A stretch of DNA of 64,000 nucleotides from DASSBQ01 sp035250505 (GTDB lineage Bacteria > Nitrospirota > Nitrospiria > Nitrospirales > Nitrospiraceae). The stretch is taken from the NCBI GenBank assembly GCA_035250505.1, contig DATFFC010000052.1, positions 1 through 64,000 on the forward strand, read 5' to 3'. Of the stretch, positions 25,356-34,371 are shown piece by piece. Numbering within the stretch: the stretch's first letter is position 1; every line of letters starts with the position of its first letter. The position numbers and the translations under genes are program-made. The notes under the pieces are model-generated. The model worked only from the letters and a program-made list of their open reading frames with translations. It searched no databases and was not told the origin of the DNA.

Positions 25356-25836
25356 TGAGGGCCAATTCCTCGCTACGGGTCGTCACGTCATAGATGTCCT
25401 CGCCGCACCAGTCCTTCGCGCCGGCCGGATCTCTGTAGCACCTAGGGAGCCAATCAGGGCGTCCGCTCATCGGATCGGGCGGGATGGATCTCAGGTAGCG
25501 CTTCACCGTGGTACCGCGGACAGTCGCTTGTTCACCGGTGAGTTTCACGCCGAGCAGGACTTCCAGAGATTTCGGATACCCGTACGCCCCCGTGACGTCT
25601 TTGCACGTCAACCGGTTCTTCACGCAAGCCGGCCCGGTCAGCACATCCCCATCTCGATACCAATCCAATCGAAACGCATCGATCGCGGCTCGGATGGTAC
25701 GAAGGTTCTGCCGTAGTTCGAGCTCCTTGGTCCGGGTGGCCGAAACGCGGCTGAACGGCACAACGACCGATGCCATAATGGTAATGATCGTCAGCGTGAC
25801 GAGGAGCTCCAATAACGTGACGCCCGACTGATTCAC
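25330..25836 (-). CDS. Pseudopilin (GspG/H-like)
   Basis: Encodes 168 aa from GTG 25836, which overlaps the secretin stop by 4 nt (GTGA). The leader is only five residues (MNQSG), then VTLLELLVTLTIITIMASVV with Glu at mature position 5. Downstream are ELELRQNLRTIRAAIDAF and PPDPMSGRPDWL. Four Cys (ACVKNRLTC and RCYRDPAGAKDWC) suggest two disulphides in the globular part. The similarity in layout to the next gene suggests duplication. Confidence 0.8.
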   Translation of the reverse strand: MNQSGVTLLELLVTLTIITIMASVVVPFSRVSATRTKELELRQNLRTIRAAIDAFRLDWYRDGDVLTGPACVKNRLTCKDVTGAYGYPKSLEVLLGVKLTGEQATVRGTTVKRYLRSIPPDPMSGRPDWLPRCYRDPAGAKDWCGEDIYDVTTRSEELALNGTKYRDW

Positions 25837-28172
25837 CGCACCCTCACGACACCCTTCCCACTCGCGAGATCGACCGCCTCGCGTTCGCCTGATTCCCCAG
25901 GCAGCGTCACGCGCACCGGAGACACCCCCGGCGCTTTGGCCACAAAGGTGAGACTGATCAATTGGCCCTCGTTCTTCAGCAGACTTCCAGAACGGCGGAA
26001 GCGGAGCTCCATCTGCCCATCGGAAGAACGGGATTTGACGGAGACGGTCGCCTTGCCGCGTCCTCCACCCATCAGTTCCCCGCCAGCAGCCCCGCGGAAC
26101 TCCATGACGTGCGGATCAAACGCGAGCTTCACCGTTTCACCGGTAATTCCCCGCGCCTTCTCCGCAAAGACATCGAGACGGAATTCCTTTCCCACCGCTA
26201 CGGCAGCATCGGCCGGTTGTACCGACAACTGAGGCAGGAGCTTAAGCGATTCTTCCGCCAGACGCATGTCGGTAATACCTGTCCCATGTGACACGGCCCC
26301 GCTCGGACGCCCGTTGCTGACCGGCAGCGCCGGGACGGAGATCTTCTGACCCGGAGTGAGAAACAGCGGCGAGGTGGCATAGACGGATTCCGTGCCGGAC
26401 CAAAAGGCCTGCGTCTGAAATCCGGGCGGGCGCATCGGCTGAACGATATGGGGGGTCAGCGTAAGAATAACCTCGGTCGTCACGCGTTGGGTCTTGAATG
26501 AACTGATCAAATTTCCCAAGAAGGGAATATCGCCGATCCACGGGATGGTCACCTTGGTGCGCCGATCCTCTTCCTGCAATAGCCCGCCCAGGATGATGGT
26601 CTCCCCGTTCCTCACGTTCAGCATGGTTTCCGCGGAGCGGTTCCCGAACTTGAACTGCGTGATGGGGGGATTGGCCTGCAGGGTGACTTGGTCTCCGAGA
26701 CGAACCACTTCAACTTTCATCTTGAGCGACAGCTCATCGCCGAGGTGGATCGCCGGTTCGACCGTCAATTTGACGCCGGTGTCGCGAAATTCGATCGAGG
26801 TTACCGTCGAGGTCGTCGGGACGGCGCCGGTCGCCGCCTGGCCGGGCAGCACGTTGGTCGTCGACAGTAGAATGGGCTGCTTGTCGCCGATATTGATCTC
26901 CGCCTTCTTGTTGTTGACGACCCGCACCTTGGGGGCCGCCAGGGTCTTGGCATCGGTGACCTGCTTGAAGAAATCCAGTTGCACGTTCGTTGGCAGTTTG
27001 AACAGATAACTGTCCGGCCCCAGATTAGTCAGTTGACGATAGGTGAACTGGGCGGCGACATCTCCGGCGATCGCATTGGGAAAGCCCGGCGGAAACACCG
27101 CTCCCGCAATCTGTTTCGGATAGGTCAAGCCGTAGGTTTGGTCGACCGTCCGGTCTACTTCCAAAATCTCCACATCGAACAGAACCTCAGAATCCGCCCG
27201 GTCGTTGGCCAGAATGATCTTCTCAGCCAACTCGACTTTTTCCGGTTGATCCCGGATGACGATCGTGTTCAAAGGTTCGTTCGCATGGATATGCTTAGCA
27301 TCGAGCATGGTTTTCAACAGAGCCAGCATGTCTTTGGCCTTGGCATTCGACAGGTAGAAGGTCCGGATCATCAGATCCTGATACTGTTCCTGCTTCTGTT
27401 TGGTATTCGGACTGATGATGATCAAATCCGACGATGCCCGCTGGGCAAAAAGGCTGTTGCTGTTCAAGATGAGATTGAGCGCTTCATCGAACGGCTTGTC
27501 CTGTAGAGAAACGCTGAACGGATCGTTGCGGACATCCTTATCGAACACAAAATTAATCTTGGCCGCCTTCCCCAACGCCTCCAGTACCTCCTTCAACCCG
27601 GCATTGCGAAATTGGAGGGTGACCGGTTGCTTGCGCCGCTCATCCCGATTCAGAGCCTGCTGCTCTTCCGTAATCCGTGAGACCGCCTCAAGGGCTTCCT
27701 TCAAGGAAGGATCGAGCTCGGCGGCCCGCGTAAAACCCTCCAAGGCTTCGCTCGCTCTCCCGAGTTGAGCCAGACGTTCCGCTTCCCGATACTGATCTCG
27801 GGCTTCCTTTAAACGAAGCGCTTCGGTCAAGCCGTCCTGATGATCCGAGGCGTCCGGCTCGATCGTGAGGGCGCGCTTGAATTCCTCGATCGCCATGTCA
27901 AGTTGCCGTAGCTTCAGTAGTTCACGGCCCCGCTCCTCATGCATCGCCGCCGACCGTTCCCGCGCCACCGCGTACTTGTTCTGGAGTGCGAAGTCGAACG
28001 GATCATCCTTCAGTGCTTGTCGATAGGCGAGACTGGCTTCTTCCCAATTGCCCGCCGCAAGGTGCTGATCACCTCGTTTGGCATCCGGCGAATTGACCAT
28101 TGCGCAGCCAGCGGCGAGAAAGATACCGCCGAGACACAGGAAGCAGAGTCGAATCAGCACATTCAGCTTCAT
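25833..28172 (-). CDS. gspD: TPR-secretin-cohesin fusion (GspD/PilQ family)
   Basis: Encodes 779 aa, an outer-membrane secretin. The lipoprotein signal ends in FLAAGC. TPR helices occupy about residues 30-165 (GDQHLAAGNWEEASLAYRQA, AIEEFKRALTIEPDASDHQD). The N0/STN domain follows (VTLQFRNAGLKEVLEALG, about 184), then N1 (RTFYLSNAKAKDMLALLKTM, about 270) and the secretin channel (about 370-590; WIGDIPFLGNLISSF, EVILTLTPHIVQP). The last 130 residues look like a cohesin-type beta-sandwich (AVGKEFRLDVFAEKA, VKLAFDPHVMEFRG, LISLTFVAKAPG). An N-terminal TPR and C-terminal cohesin on one secretin is an unusual but coherent layout. First gene of the operon. Confidence 0.9.
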   Translation of the reverse strand: MKLNVLIRLCFLCLGGIFLAAGCAMVNSPDAKRGDQHLAAGNWEEASLAYRQALKDDPFDFALQNKYAVARERSAAMHEERGRELLKLRQLDMAIEEFKRALTIEPDASDHQDGLTEALRLKEARDQYREAERLAQLGRASEALEGFTRAAELDPSLKEALEAVSRITEEQQALNRDERRKQPVTLQFRNAGLKEVLEALGKAAKINFVFDKDVRNDPFSVSLQDKPFDEALNLILNSNSLFAQRASSDLIIISPNTKQKQEQYQDLMIRTFYLSNAKAKDMLALLKTMLDAKHIHANEPLNTIVIRDQPEKVELAEKIILANDRADSEVLFDVEILEVDRTVDQTYGLTYPKQIAGAVFPPGFPNAIAGDVAAQFTYRQLTNLGPDSYLFKLPTNVQLDFFKQVTDAKTLAAPKVRVVNNKKAEINIGDKQPILLSTTNVLPGQAATGAVPTTSTVTSIEFRDTGVKLTVEPAIHLGDELSLKMKVEVVRLGDQVTLQANPPITQFKFGNRSAETMLNVRNGETIILGGLLQEEDRRTKVTIPWIGDIPFLGNLISSFKTQRVTTEVILTLTPHIVQPMRPPGFQTQAFWSGTESVYATSPLFLTPGQKISVPALPVSNGRPSGAVSHGTGITDMRLAEESLKLLPQLSVQPADAAVAVGKEFRLDVFAEKARGITGETVKLAFDPHVMEFRGAAGGELMGGGRGKATVSVKSRSSDGQMELRFRRSGSLLKNEGQLISLTFVAKAPGVSPVRVTLPGESGEREAVDLASGKGVVRVR

Positions 28173-28239
28173 AATGGGGGATCAGGAACTCCGGCACGCG
28201 TGGATGCAAAAGCCATGCAAAGGTATTCGTGATGCTCTT

Positions 28240-28268
28240 GGTATATCAAAGGCCCTAGGAAGCGACAA
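28240..28268 (-). promoter_or_regulatory. Promoter of the secretion operon
   Basis: On the minus strand TTGTCG (28263-28268), a 17-nt spacer and TATACC (28240-28245) lie about 65 nt before the secretin ATG. The -35 box falls inside one arm of the inverted repeat 28262-28287, so a repressor or activator bound there would control it. Confidence 0.45.
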
Positions 28269-28287
28269 ATTTTTTCTCATTTGTCGC
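28262..28287. repeat. Perfect 9-bp inverted repeat, operator-like
   Basis: GCGACAAAT (28262-28270) and ATTTGTCGC (28279-28287) are exact complements separated by 8 nt. It overlaps the -35 region of the secretion-operon promoter and extends upstream of it. It could be a transcription-factor site; a hairpin in the leader is excluded because it lies upstream of the predicted start. Confidence 0.5.
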
Positions 28288-28697
28288 GGAGTTTCAGCAC
28301 CGGCACTTGCCTCAGCACTTTCCTGATAGGTGGGCCGAGCTTGCTGCACCGGTCGGGATTCTGACAAGGCTTTACTCCAGATGCGCCATGCCCATGTCGC
28401 ATGAGCCCTGAGGTCGCGGCCGGACCCATGCCGGACTACCTGAGATCGACCTTGGGTATTAGCCGTACCGAAAGCACGGACCAAGCCCTGAACAGGTCAC
28501 GTACCTACTCGACGGCCTTGCGGCTCGTTTTAAGAAAACAATGTGGAGTGCGGAGGGGATAACCCGTACGGAGAGAAAAGCAAGAGTCAAGATGGGAAAA
28601 GCCGGCGGAAATTGTGGCAGGGGCCGAAGGCCAGATAATGTGGGAGGCTCTCCGAGAGCTGTGTCGAGCTACACCGGGCAGATTCAAGCCGGTCAGT
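28288..28697. other. Intergenic region without a recognisable gene
   Basis: About 410 nt separate the inverted repeat from the end of the DUF4832 gene. Short open frames exist on both strands but none has a ribosome-binding site or a recognisable product. It marks the boundary between the secretion operon and the polysaccharide locus. Confidence 0.5.
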
Positions 28698-30128
28698 TCA
28701 TTCTGCCGAACCAATGACGACCTTCGATACTGCATACCACAGGTCGGCACGTTTGCCTTCAATGGCCAACGAGACATGGGCCGATCCACTATCACGATCC
28801 AAGATTCCCACGTCTAACGAATACACGCCCGGCGGGATATCCGCTGGAATCAACATGACATCTCTCACTTCATGAGAGGCGCCGGGAATCCATCCGCGCG
28901 GATCTGCCTGACTGGTCCATTGTCCGATGATCTGATCCGAAGCGGATCGCAGACGGTAGGCCAGCGGCCACCGGTGATACATCGGCGCAACGCCGACATT
29001 CTCCCATTGCGAGACAACAATGAGCCGGCCGCCTGGGTGAGCCTTCGTCGGGTGTTGTAGTTCCCGCATGACCAACCGATACCCGAGTCTCTTGAGAAAT
29101 CGCTCTACCTGCGGTCTCCATTCCTCCGGGATCGGCTTGGATTTCGCATTGATCACAGAAGCGTGCCATTCCAGAGTTTTTCCAAGAATCTTATCAATGT
29201 CGTAGCCCCGCTCGTACCAGTCCTGCATGAAATAGCAGACTTCCATATGGACCGGGGCCCTTTTCCAGGCGGCACCGATTATCTGATCGTTGGCTGCAGG
29301 ACCATACAAATGATCCATATGATTCCAGTCCTGGAAAAACATGCCGTAATCGCCTAAGCAATCGCCCCGCCAACCCGCTCCCCGCTCAGCCGCATACTTG
29401 GGTTGCCCCCCGATCAGCATGATGAGCGGCGTATTGGGGAAATACTTGAAATACATGTCGGTGATGCGCCGCTGGTTTTCTTCTGTCGGATAGTACCTCG
29501 CGCAGAGTTCTTTGACGTTTTCGCAGCAGGCAGTGTTCCACTCACCCCAACAGCCGACGCTTCCGATATCCACATGATCGATGTCGGGCGAGCCGGAGTA
29601 CCGATCGCCAAGCGCTCGAATGAGTTTTTCGTGATACTGAAGAAAGATTGGATTGTTATAGTCGGGAAACAGACCGCTGCCGGCTGGAGCGGTCGCCACT
29701 CCTTTGTCCAAAAGCCATGTCGGGCTTCCGGACCGGTACTCCGCCATGATCCTAAACCCGAGTGTTTCTCCCTTGGCTTTGGTCTGGCGGATCACATCAT
29801 CAATGAACTCGAAGTTGTACCTGCCCTCAAACGGCTCGAGATCGGCCCAAGGCCAACGAAAGTAGGCGACGGTCTGTCTCGGATGCTCGTCAGCCGAAGG
29901 TGGATTGCCGAATCCAAAATGAAAGTCGGCAAAGCCGATCCCGGGGTTGTAGAGAACGTCATCTATTTGACGGGGGGTCACAGTCGTGAAAGACTGGTCG
30001 TTTGCTTCACCTTGTTGTGAGGTCCCCATCATCTCCGTTTCTGCGAAGGAAGGGTAGGACGACAGCCAGTAGGCGGGTGATAAAATCAACAGTACAATCA
30101 CAACGGAGAAGATACGCAGCTTTTCCAT
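28698..30128 (-). CDS. Exported DUF4832-type TIM-barrel (glycosidase-like) protein
   Basis: Encodes 476 aa with an N-terminal signal anchor (IFSVVIVLLILSPAYWLSS). The domain begins with DVLYNPGIGFADFHFG, then AYFRWPWADLEPFEGRYNFE and LGFRIMAEYRS, the pattern of DUF4832-containing glycoside-hydrolase-like proteins (TIM barrel resembling GH42 or beta-galactosidases). A C-terminal beta-sandwich (RLIVVSQWENVGVAPMYHRW, PPGVYSLDVGILDR) follows from about residue 360. Possible catalytic acids cannot be fixed. It is the last gene of the polysaccharide locus and may trim or bind the product outside the cytoplasm. It lies 105 nt downstream of the nucleotide-sugar dehydrogenase gene. Confidence 0.7.
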   Translation of the reverse strand: MEKLRIFSVVIVLLILSPAYWLSSYPSFAETEMMGTSQQGEANDQSFTTVTPRQIDDVLYNPGIGFADFHFGFGNPPSADEHPRQTVAYFRWPWADLEPFEGRYNFEFIDDVIRQTKAKGETLGFRIMAEYRSGSPTWLLDKGVATAPAGSGLFPDYNNPIFLQYHEKLIRALGDRYSGSPDIDHVDIGSVGCWGEWNTACCENVKELCARYYPTEENQRRITDMYFKYFPNTPLIMLIGGQPKYAAERGAGWRGDCLGDYGMFFQDWNHMDHLYGPAANDQIIGAAWKRAPVHMEVCYFMQDWYERGYDIDKILGKTLEWHASVINAKSKPIPEEWRPQVERFLKRLGYRLVMRELQHPTKAHPGGRLIVVSQWENVGVAPMYHRWPLAYRLRSASDQIIGQWTSQADPRGWIPGASHEVRDVMLIPADIPPGVYSLDVGILDRDSGSAHVSLAIEGKRADLWYAVSKVVIGSAE

Positions 30129-30233
30129 TTCAGGGGCGACCAGAAACCCGGATGGCGTAGTAAGAATCGCCGCACATACGCGGTGACAGAGCGACCAGCG
30201 GGCAATAACGGCTAGACCGTGCGTACCGGCGGA

Positions 30234-31529
30234 CTACAATCTCCAATACTGAATGGTCCCGGGAAGCTTCTCCGGATCAAGAACTCCTTTCACGTCGACC
30301 ACCACGCTGTTCCGTTGGCGTCGCAACGGCTTCAAGAGTTCTTGTATGTCTGTCTGCAAGTATTGACGATGCGGCACCGCGAACACAATTCCATCAACCT
30401 GTTTGATCCGCTCCCAGGGAAGTAATCGCAACCCATACTCGGCGACCGCTTCCTCGGGTTCAGCGAGCGGATCATGCACCAAGACCTCCAGCCCGTACTC
30501 TTTCAATTCGTTCACAATATCCGGTACTCTGCTATTGCGTAAGTCCGGCACATTCTCCTTGAACGTAAGTCCGAGCACGGCTACTTTGAGATCGCTGATG
30601 GGACGCTCCAATTTGCTCAACAATTTCATGGTATGTTCTGCGACAAACTTTCCCATGCTGTTGTTGATGCGGCGCCCGGCCAGAATCACTTCGGGATGGT
30701 ATCCGACGGATTCGGCCTTGGTCGTCAGATAATAGGGGTCGACCCCGATACAATGCCCGCCGACCAAGCCGGGGCTGAATTTCAGAAAATTCCACTTCGT
30801 ACCTGCCGCCTCCAAGACCGATTTTGTATCGACGCCTAACCGATGAAAGATCAGGGACAATTCGTTCATGAGGGCGATGTTGAGGTCACGCTGAGTATTC
30901 TCAATTACCTTGGCCGCCTCAGCGACTTTGATGCTGGATGCGCGGTGAATCCCCGCCCGCACGACCATGGCGTAGGTCCGCGCGACGATTTCCAACGACT
31001 CTTCATCCTGCGCCGATACGACTTTGATGATTTTCTCCAGTGTATGCTCTTTATCGCCCGGGTTGATCCGCTCCGGCGAGTAGGCGATCTTGAAGTCCAA
31101 TCCGCACTTGAGTCCCGACGCCTTTTCAAGAATCGGGAGACAAACTTCCTCGGTAGCGCCCGGATACACGGTCGACTCATACACGATGATGGTGCCGGAA
31201 GACAGATTGGAGCCTATCAGCTCGGATGCCCTTCGTAAGGCAGTCAGATCGGGCTGCAGGGCTTCATTGATCGGAGTCGGCACGGCCACGATGATGAAAT
31301 CCGCCGCTTTCAGATCCGTCGGTTCGGAGGTGTACAGAACTTGACTCTTCTTCAAGTCCTGTCGGGAGACCTCTCCAGTTCGATCAACCCCTTTCCTAAG
31401 TTCATCGATCTTGGCATTATTGATGTCGAAGCCGATGACCGGCATTCGTTTGCCGAATGCGACGGCGATCGGCAAGCCCACATACCCTAGGCCGACGACT
31501 GCAATCCTGCGATCAGATTTACTGCCCAT
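30234..31529 (-). CDS. UDP-N-acetylhexosamine 6-dehydrogenase (TviB/WbpO type)
   Basis: Encodes 431 aa that oxidise a UDP-HexNAc to the corresponding uronic acid with NAD+. The Rossmann start is AVVGLGYVGLPIAVAFG, followed by VGLGYV-type features and VAVPTPIN. The catalytic Cys lies in LVGGHCIGVDPYYL (about residue 260), and the C-terminal UDP-binding domain has FKENVPDLRNSRVPDIV. The sequence type is nearer to TviB/WbpO than to UDP-glucose dehydrogenase. Together with the 2-epimerase at 54413-55540 it could supply HexNAcA or ManNAcA residues; which sugar is not decidable by eye. Confidence 0.9.
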   Translation of the reverse strand: MGSKSDRRIAVVGLGYVGLPIAVAFGKRMPVIGFDINNAKIDELRKGVDRTGEVSRQDLKKSQVLYTSEPTDLKAADFIIVAVPTPINEALQPDLTALRRASELIGSNLSSGTIIVYESTVYPGATEEVCLPILEKASGLKCGLDFKIAYSPERINPGDKEHTLEKIIKVVSAQDEESLEIVARTYAMVVRAGIHRASSIKVAEAAKVIENTQRDLNIALMNELSLIFHRLGVDTKSVLEAAGTKWNFLKFSPGLVGGHCIGVDPYYLTTKAESVGYHPEVILAGRRINNSMGKFVAEHTMKLLSKLERPISDLKVAVLGLTFKENVPDLRNSRVPDIVNELKEYGLEVLVHDPLAEPEEAVAEYGLRLLPWERIKQVDGIVFAVPHRQYLQTDIQELLKPLRRQRNSVVVDVKGVLDPEKLPGTIQYWRL

Positions 31530-31630
31530 TGCTCCTCCTGATCATATACGCTTGGTGGACATGAGAATGTCAGAAGCCGCCCATTGAGTCAATAAAAGGA
31601 CATCGACCGCCCGCTTCTACCCGCAACCGG

Positions 31631-32755
31631 TTAGAATTGTCCTTCGGCGATCAGCCGGGCAATCTCCTTTCCCACGATGATTCCCGCATACGGCTCAGTA
31701 TGCCCCAAGTCAAAGAAATGTGAGTCCGCATCATGATCGAATACGCGCGATAGATCGACAAACCCTTCCACCTTCGCCAACTGCTCGGATGCTTTTTCAT
31801 AGAGCTCTCGGGTGAACGCAATATATTCGGGGTCCAGAGATTTCAGCACGCCTTGCTCGAATTCCGTCGGGTTCGATCTGGTTGCTACGAGCGGCTGCAG
31901 TAAGAAGAGACACCGTATGCCGAGATTCTTGCAGATGGCCGCGGTCATACGGACATTCAATACATACGTGGAAACCGTCCTTTCCATGTTCCTCTTATGG
32001 GGAAATTCCTGATTGCCATACAGGGTATTGGAGATACGCTGGTCGATGTAATCGCGCCAGAACACTGAATAGCGAGACAAGAGTTCCGAGACGGCATATG
32101 TGATCAATCGTGGATACCGGCGCTCGACCAGATCCCGCATCTTCATCGAAAGATCGGCTTGCATGGCGCCGGCGCCGAAATAGTAGCCGTACATCGCTTC
32201 ATTGAAGCCATCATAGAAAATTGCCGTCGTGGGACGCTGGCTTGCGGGGACCCTTCTGAGAAGATCCTGAAACTTGATTGCTTCCAGGGAGCTTTGAAAG
32301 CCGCCGGCGCCGAAGTTGTAGACCGACACACCGGCGTTCGCTTTGTTGAGTTCGACGGCGATCTGATTTGCCAGCGTTAGTCGATCGTCCGCCTCGAGAT
32401 TTTGCATCGTGGAGCCGCCGAACGCCCAAACCACCTGTTTGACCGATTCATGCGAGGCGCTGTCCGGAGTAAGGCGCGCTCCGAAATACTCGGTAAAGTT
32501 CACAGTCTGACTCGAAGCCGGGGCCGGCGAGTACACATAGTAATCGTGATAGGTGAAGCGCAGCGCATTCCAATCGCTGATCAATTGTCGCAACAGGGGA
32601 TATCGGTCACTGATCTCAAGGTAGCGAGACTTGGCCGGAGGGGTATAGGTCAGTTTCGCGATAACACGCGCGCCGATCTCCGGTAACAAGAGAATGCCGA
32701 TAATGTAGGCGCCGTACAGAAGCCACACAAAGCGCCGGATCAATTTTCGGTCCAT
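31631..32755 (-). CDS. Membrane-anchored SGNH-type protein, copy 1
   Basis: Encodes 374 aa with an N-terminal membrane helix (FVWLLYGAYIIGILLLP) and a periplasmic SGNH-like domain. Block I is VVWAFGGSTMQN (Ser about 115), block II VYNFGAGGFQSS, block III FYDGFNEAMYG, and block V DLGHTEPYAG (Asp about 349, His about 352). The layout recalls AlgJ/AlgX-like and other polysaccharide O-acetyl-modifying proteins. A second one is encoded at 55574-56815. Either hydrolysis or transfer of an acyl group on the exported polysaccharide is plausible. Confidence 0.75.
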   Translation of the reverse strand: MDRKLIRRFVWLLYGAYIIGILLLPEIGARVIAKLTYTPPAKSRYLEISDRYPLLRQLISDWNALRFTYHDYYVYSPAPASSQTVNFTEYFGARLTPDSASHESVKQVVWAFGGSTMQNLEADDRLTLANQIAVELNKANAGVSVYNFGAGGFQSSLEAIKFQDLLRRVPASQRPTTAIFYDGFNEAMYGYYFGAGAMQADLSMKMRDLVERRYPRLITYAVSELLSRYSVFWRDYIDQRISNTLYGNQEFPHKRNMERTVSTYVLNVRMTAAICKNLGIRCLFLLQPLVATRSNPTEFEQGVLKSLDPEYIAFTRELYEKASEQLAKVEGFVDLSRVFDHDADSHFFDLGHTEPYAGIIVGKEIARLIAEGQF

Positions 32756-32777
32756 TCTCGGCGCTTATCGATGTAGA

Positions 32778-34004
32778 TCAAGACCTTGCCGCATCGTGAT
32801 ATGCGGGGAGATCAGGAGTGAGAAAATGCGTGTCATACCGATTGCCTCTTGTCGACAGCGGCGTAAAGAGCAGCTCGTTTGTCGCGGTCCCTCCGGGAAA
32901 CGCTATTGCGGCCCGAGACGGCCCCCATTCCGTATCATGCGCCTCATAGGGAAGGCTGAGAAGCTTGATCCAATTACTCCCATCTCTCGATCCCCACAGG
33001 TCCGTAGTTGCATCCGGCCGATACTTACCCGTGTACGGACTTTGGGGCTCGTACGTTGTGCTCAATACCAGTGTCCCATCCCGTAGAATAGTGGAGAAAT
33101 ATGATGGCTTGCCGATTTCTATGATTTTGGAGAAGTCTCTATTCATAAAGCTCCACCGGAAGATACCGGCCGGCTCCCTATCATTGTCCGACCCCCAGTA
33201 GAGATGTTCTTTGGTTATCATCAGCGATACGACTCGCCAGTCCTGGCTTCCTCCGCCCAGTCGATGAATCGATTGAAAGCCATCATCCGTGTACAGGATC
33301 TTGGACTCGGCATCCGAATCGCCGGTCGTGATCCAGTATCGCGACCGGTATGAATCAAACTGAATACTATGGATGTGAAAAATCTCTCCGGCTGGGAAGG
33401 TGTGAACGATGTCCCATTCAGTGCCGTCCCGGGACCCTCGGAACACTCGCACTTGATGCGGCCTGGGCGTCGTGATGTATTCTCCAAAGTACACCGTGTC
33501 ATCCGGCCCGACCGCTATACCTTCACCATGGCCAAAAGGCGCTCCTATATCGCTGCCGAAGCTGAAGACAGACTCAAATGTCACCCCGTTGTTTACTGAT
33601 CGATAGATATGGTCATAAAATACTAGTATGGTGCCCGAAGACAGAACGATAACATTGGTGGGACCGGGGTTCTTTCGGAAGGTCCTCGCCAATTTTGATC
33701 TGGCGATATGATTTTTGATTTTCTCAAACCAATCCGCATTCGCCTTGGGCAGCACACCGAACTGACGGAAGAGTCGACCACCGTCTTCGCTCACGTAAAG
33801 AAAATGATCTTCGATTCCAAAGATTCGCCCGTCTGTAGATATAAATGCGGCATACATGTCTGGAACATAACCGCGATGACTCTGAGCTTCGGTACCATTG
33901 GCGTTGGAGAAAACAAGTACCTTGGTATCTGGGAGACTTTCATGGACCGCGAGCGAAATCAGGATCACACAACCGACCACACCACCTGCTTTCAAAGCCT
34001 TCAT
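32778..34004 (-). CDS. Exported BNR/sialidase-like beta-propeller protein
   Basis: Encodes 408 aa with an N-terminal hydrophobic segment (VVGCVILISLAVH). The rest is a series of beta-blade repeats with SEDGGRLFRQ, SVNNGVTFESVF, RGSRDGTEWDIVH, YTDDGFQSIHRLG and GSRDGSNWIKLL, resembling Asp-box (SxDxGxxW) motifs of sialidase/BNR propellers. The catalytic Arg triad of true sialidases is not evident, so it is more likely a binding protein. It is followed 22 nt downstream by the SGNH gene. A glycan-related surface role is inferred from the neighbours. Confidence 0.65.
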   Translation of the reverse strand: MKALKAGGVVGCVILISLAVHESLPDTKVLVFSNANGTEAQSHRGYVPDMYAAFISTDGRIFGIEDHFLYVSEDGGRLFRQFGVLPKANADWFEKIKNHIARSKLARTFRKNPGPTNVIVLSSGTILVFYDHIYRSVNNGVTFESVFSFGSDIGAPFGHGEGIAVGPDDTVYFGEYITTPRPHQVRVFRGSRDGTEWDIVHTFPAGEIFHIHSIQFDSYRSRYWITTGDSDAESKILYTDDGFQSIHRLGGGSQDWRVVSLMITKEHLYWGSDNDREPAGIFRWSFMNRDFSKIIEIGKPSYFSTILRDGTLVLSTTYEPQSPYTGKYRPDATTDLWGSRDGSNWIKLLSLPYEAHDTEWGPSRAAIAFPGGTATNELLFTPLSTRGNRYDTHFLTPDLPAYHDAARS

Positions 34005-34371
34005 TACAGCCGTTCACGGATACCGTAGTTTGGAGAATCAGTAGACAATATCGAACTGTTAGCCGTACACCTCCTTAAGGAGGTCCTTAAGATCACGAGT
34101 TCGCCTGAAACAAGCGGCGTGCAAAGAAGAACCTCTCCGTCCACTGGATCATACATGTGGTCCCCAGCCAATCGATTTTCGACACAGCTTTACACGAAGG
34201 AATCTTACACTAACCCAGCGGTTCTGAAGCAATATTTCGCACGCCTTGAATACACTTCCGTGTTTGCAGTACATTCTTTTTCCCCAAAATTCACTGGCAT
34301 CGAGTTTGCTTCACCGACGACTCAGATTGACTCGAATGTACGTTTAGTGGATTAGAATGCGGAGGGACGCA
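34005..34371. other. Divergent intergenic region
   Basis: This region separates the BNR-type gene (minus) from the lectin-like gene (plus) and should hold both promoters. It is more AT-rich than its surroundings. A 16-bp palindrome is at 34069-34084. No clear pair of -35 and -10 boxes with normal spacing was found; TTGACT at 34329-34334 with TAGAAT 20 nt downstream is the best on the plus strand. Confidence 0.4.
34069..34084. repeat. Perfect 16-bp palindrome containing AAGGAGGT
   Basis: ACCTCCTTAAGGAGGT is its own reverse complement. Each strand thus carries a full Shine-Dalgarno-like AAGGAGGT, but no start codon follows within 15 nt on either strand. A further CCTTAAG follows directly. It may be a regulator-binding site for the divergent genes. 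Confidence 0.5.

Noticed and set aside
28505..28795. Minus-strand frame of 96 aa downstream of the DUF4832 gene
   Set aside because: Overlaps the end of that gene in another frame; no ribosome-binding site or domain.
34119..34355. Plus-strand frame of 78 aa in the divergent intergenic region
   Set aside because: Begins with GTG without a ribosome-binding site and its product has no recognisable features.
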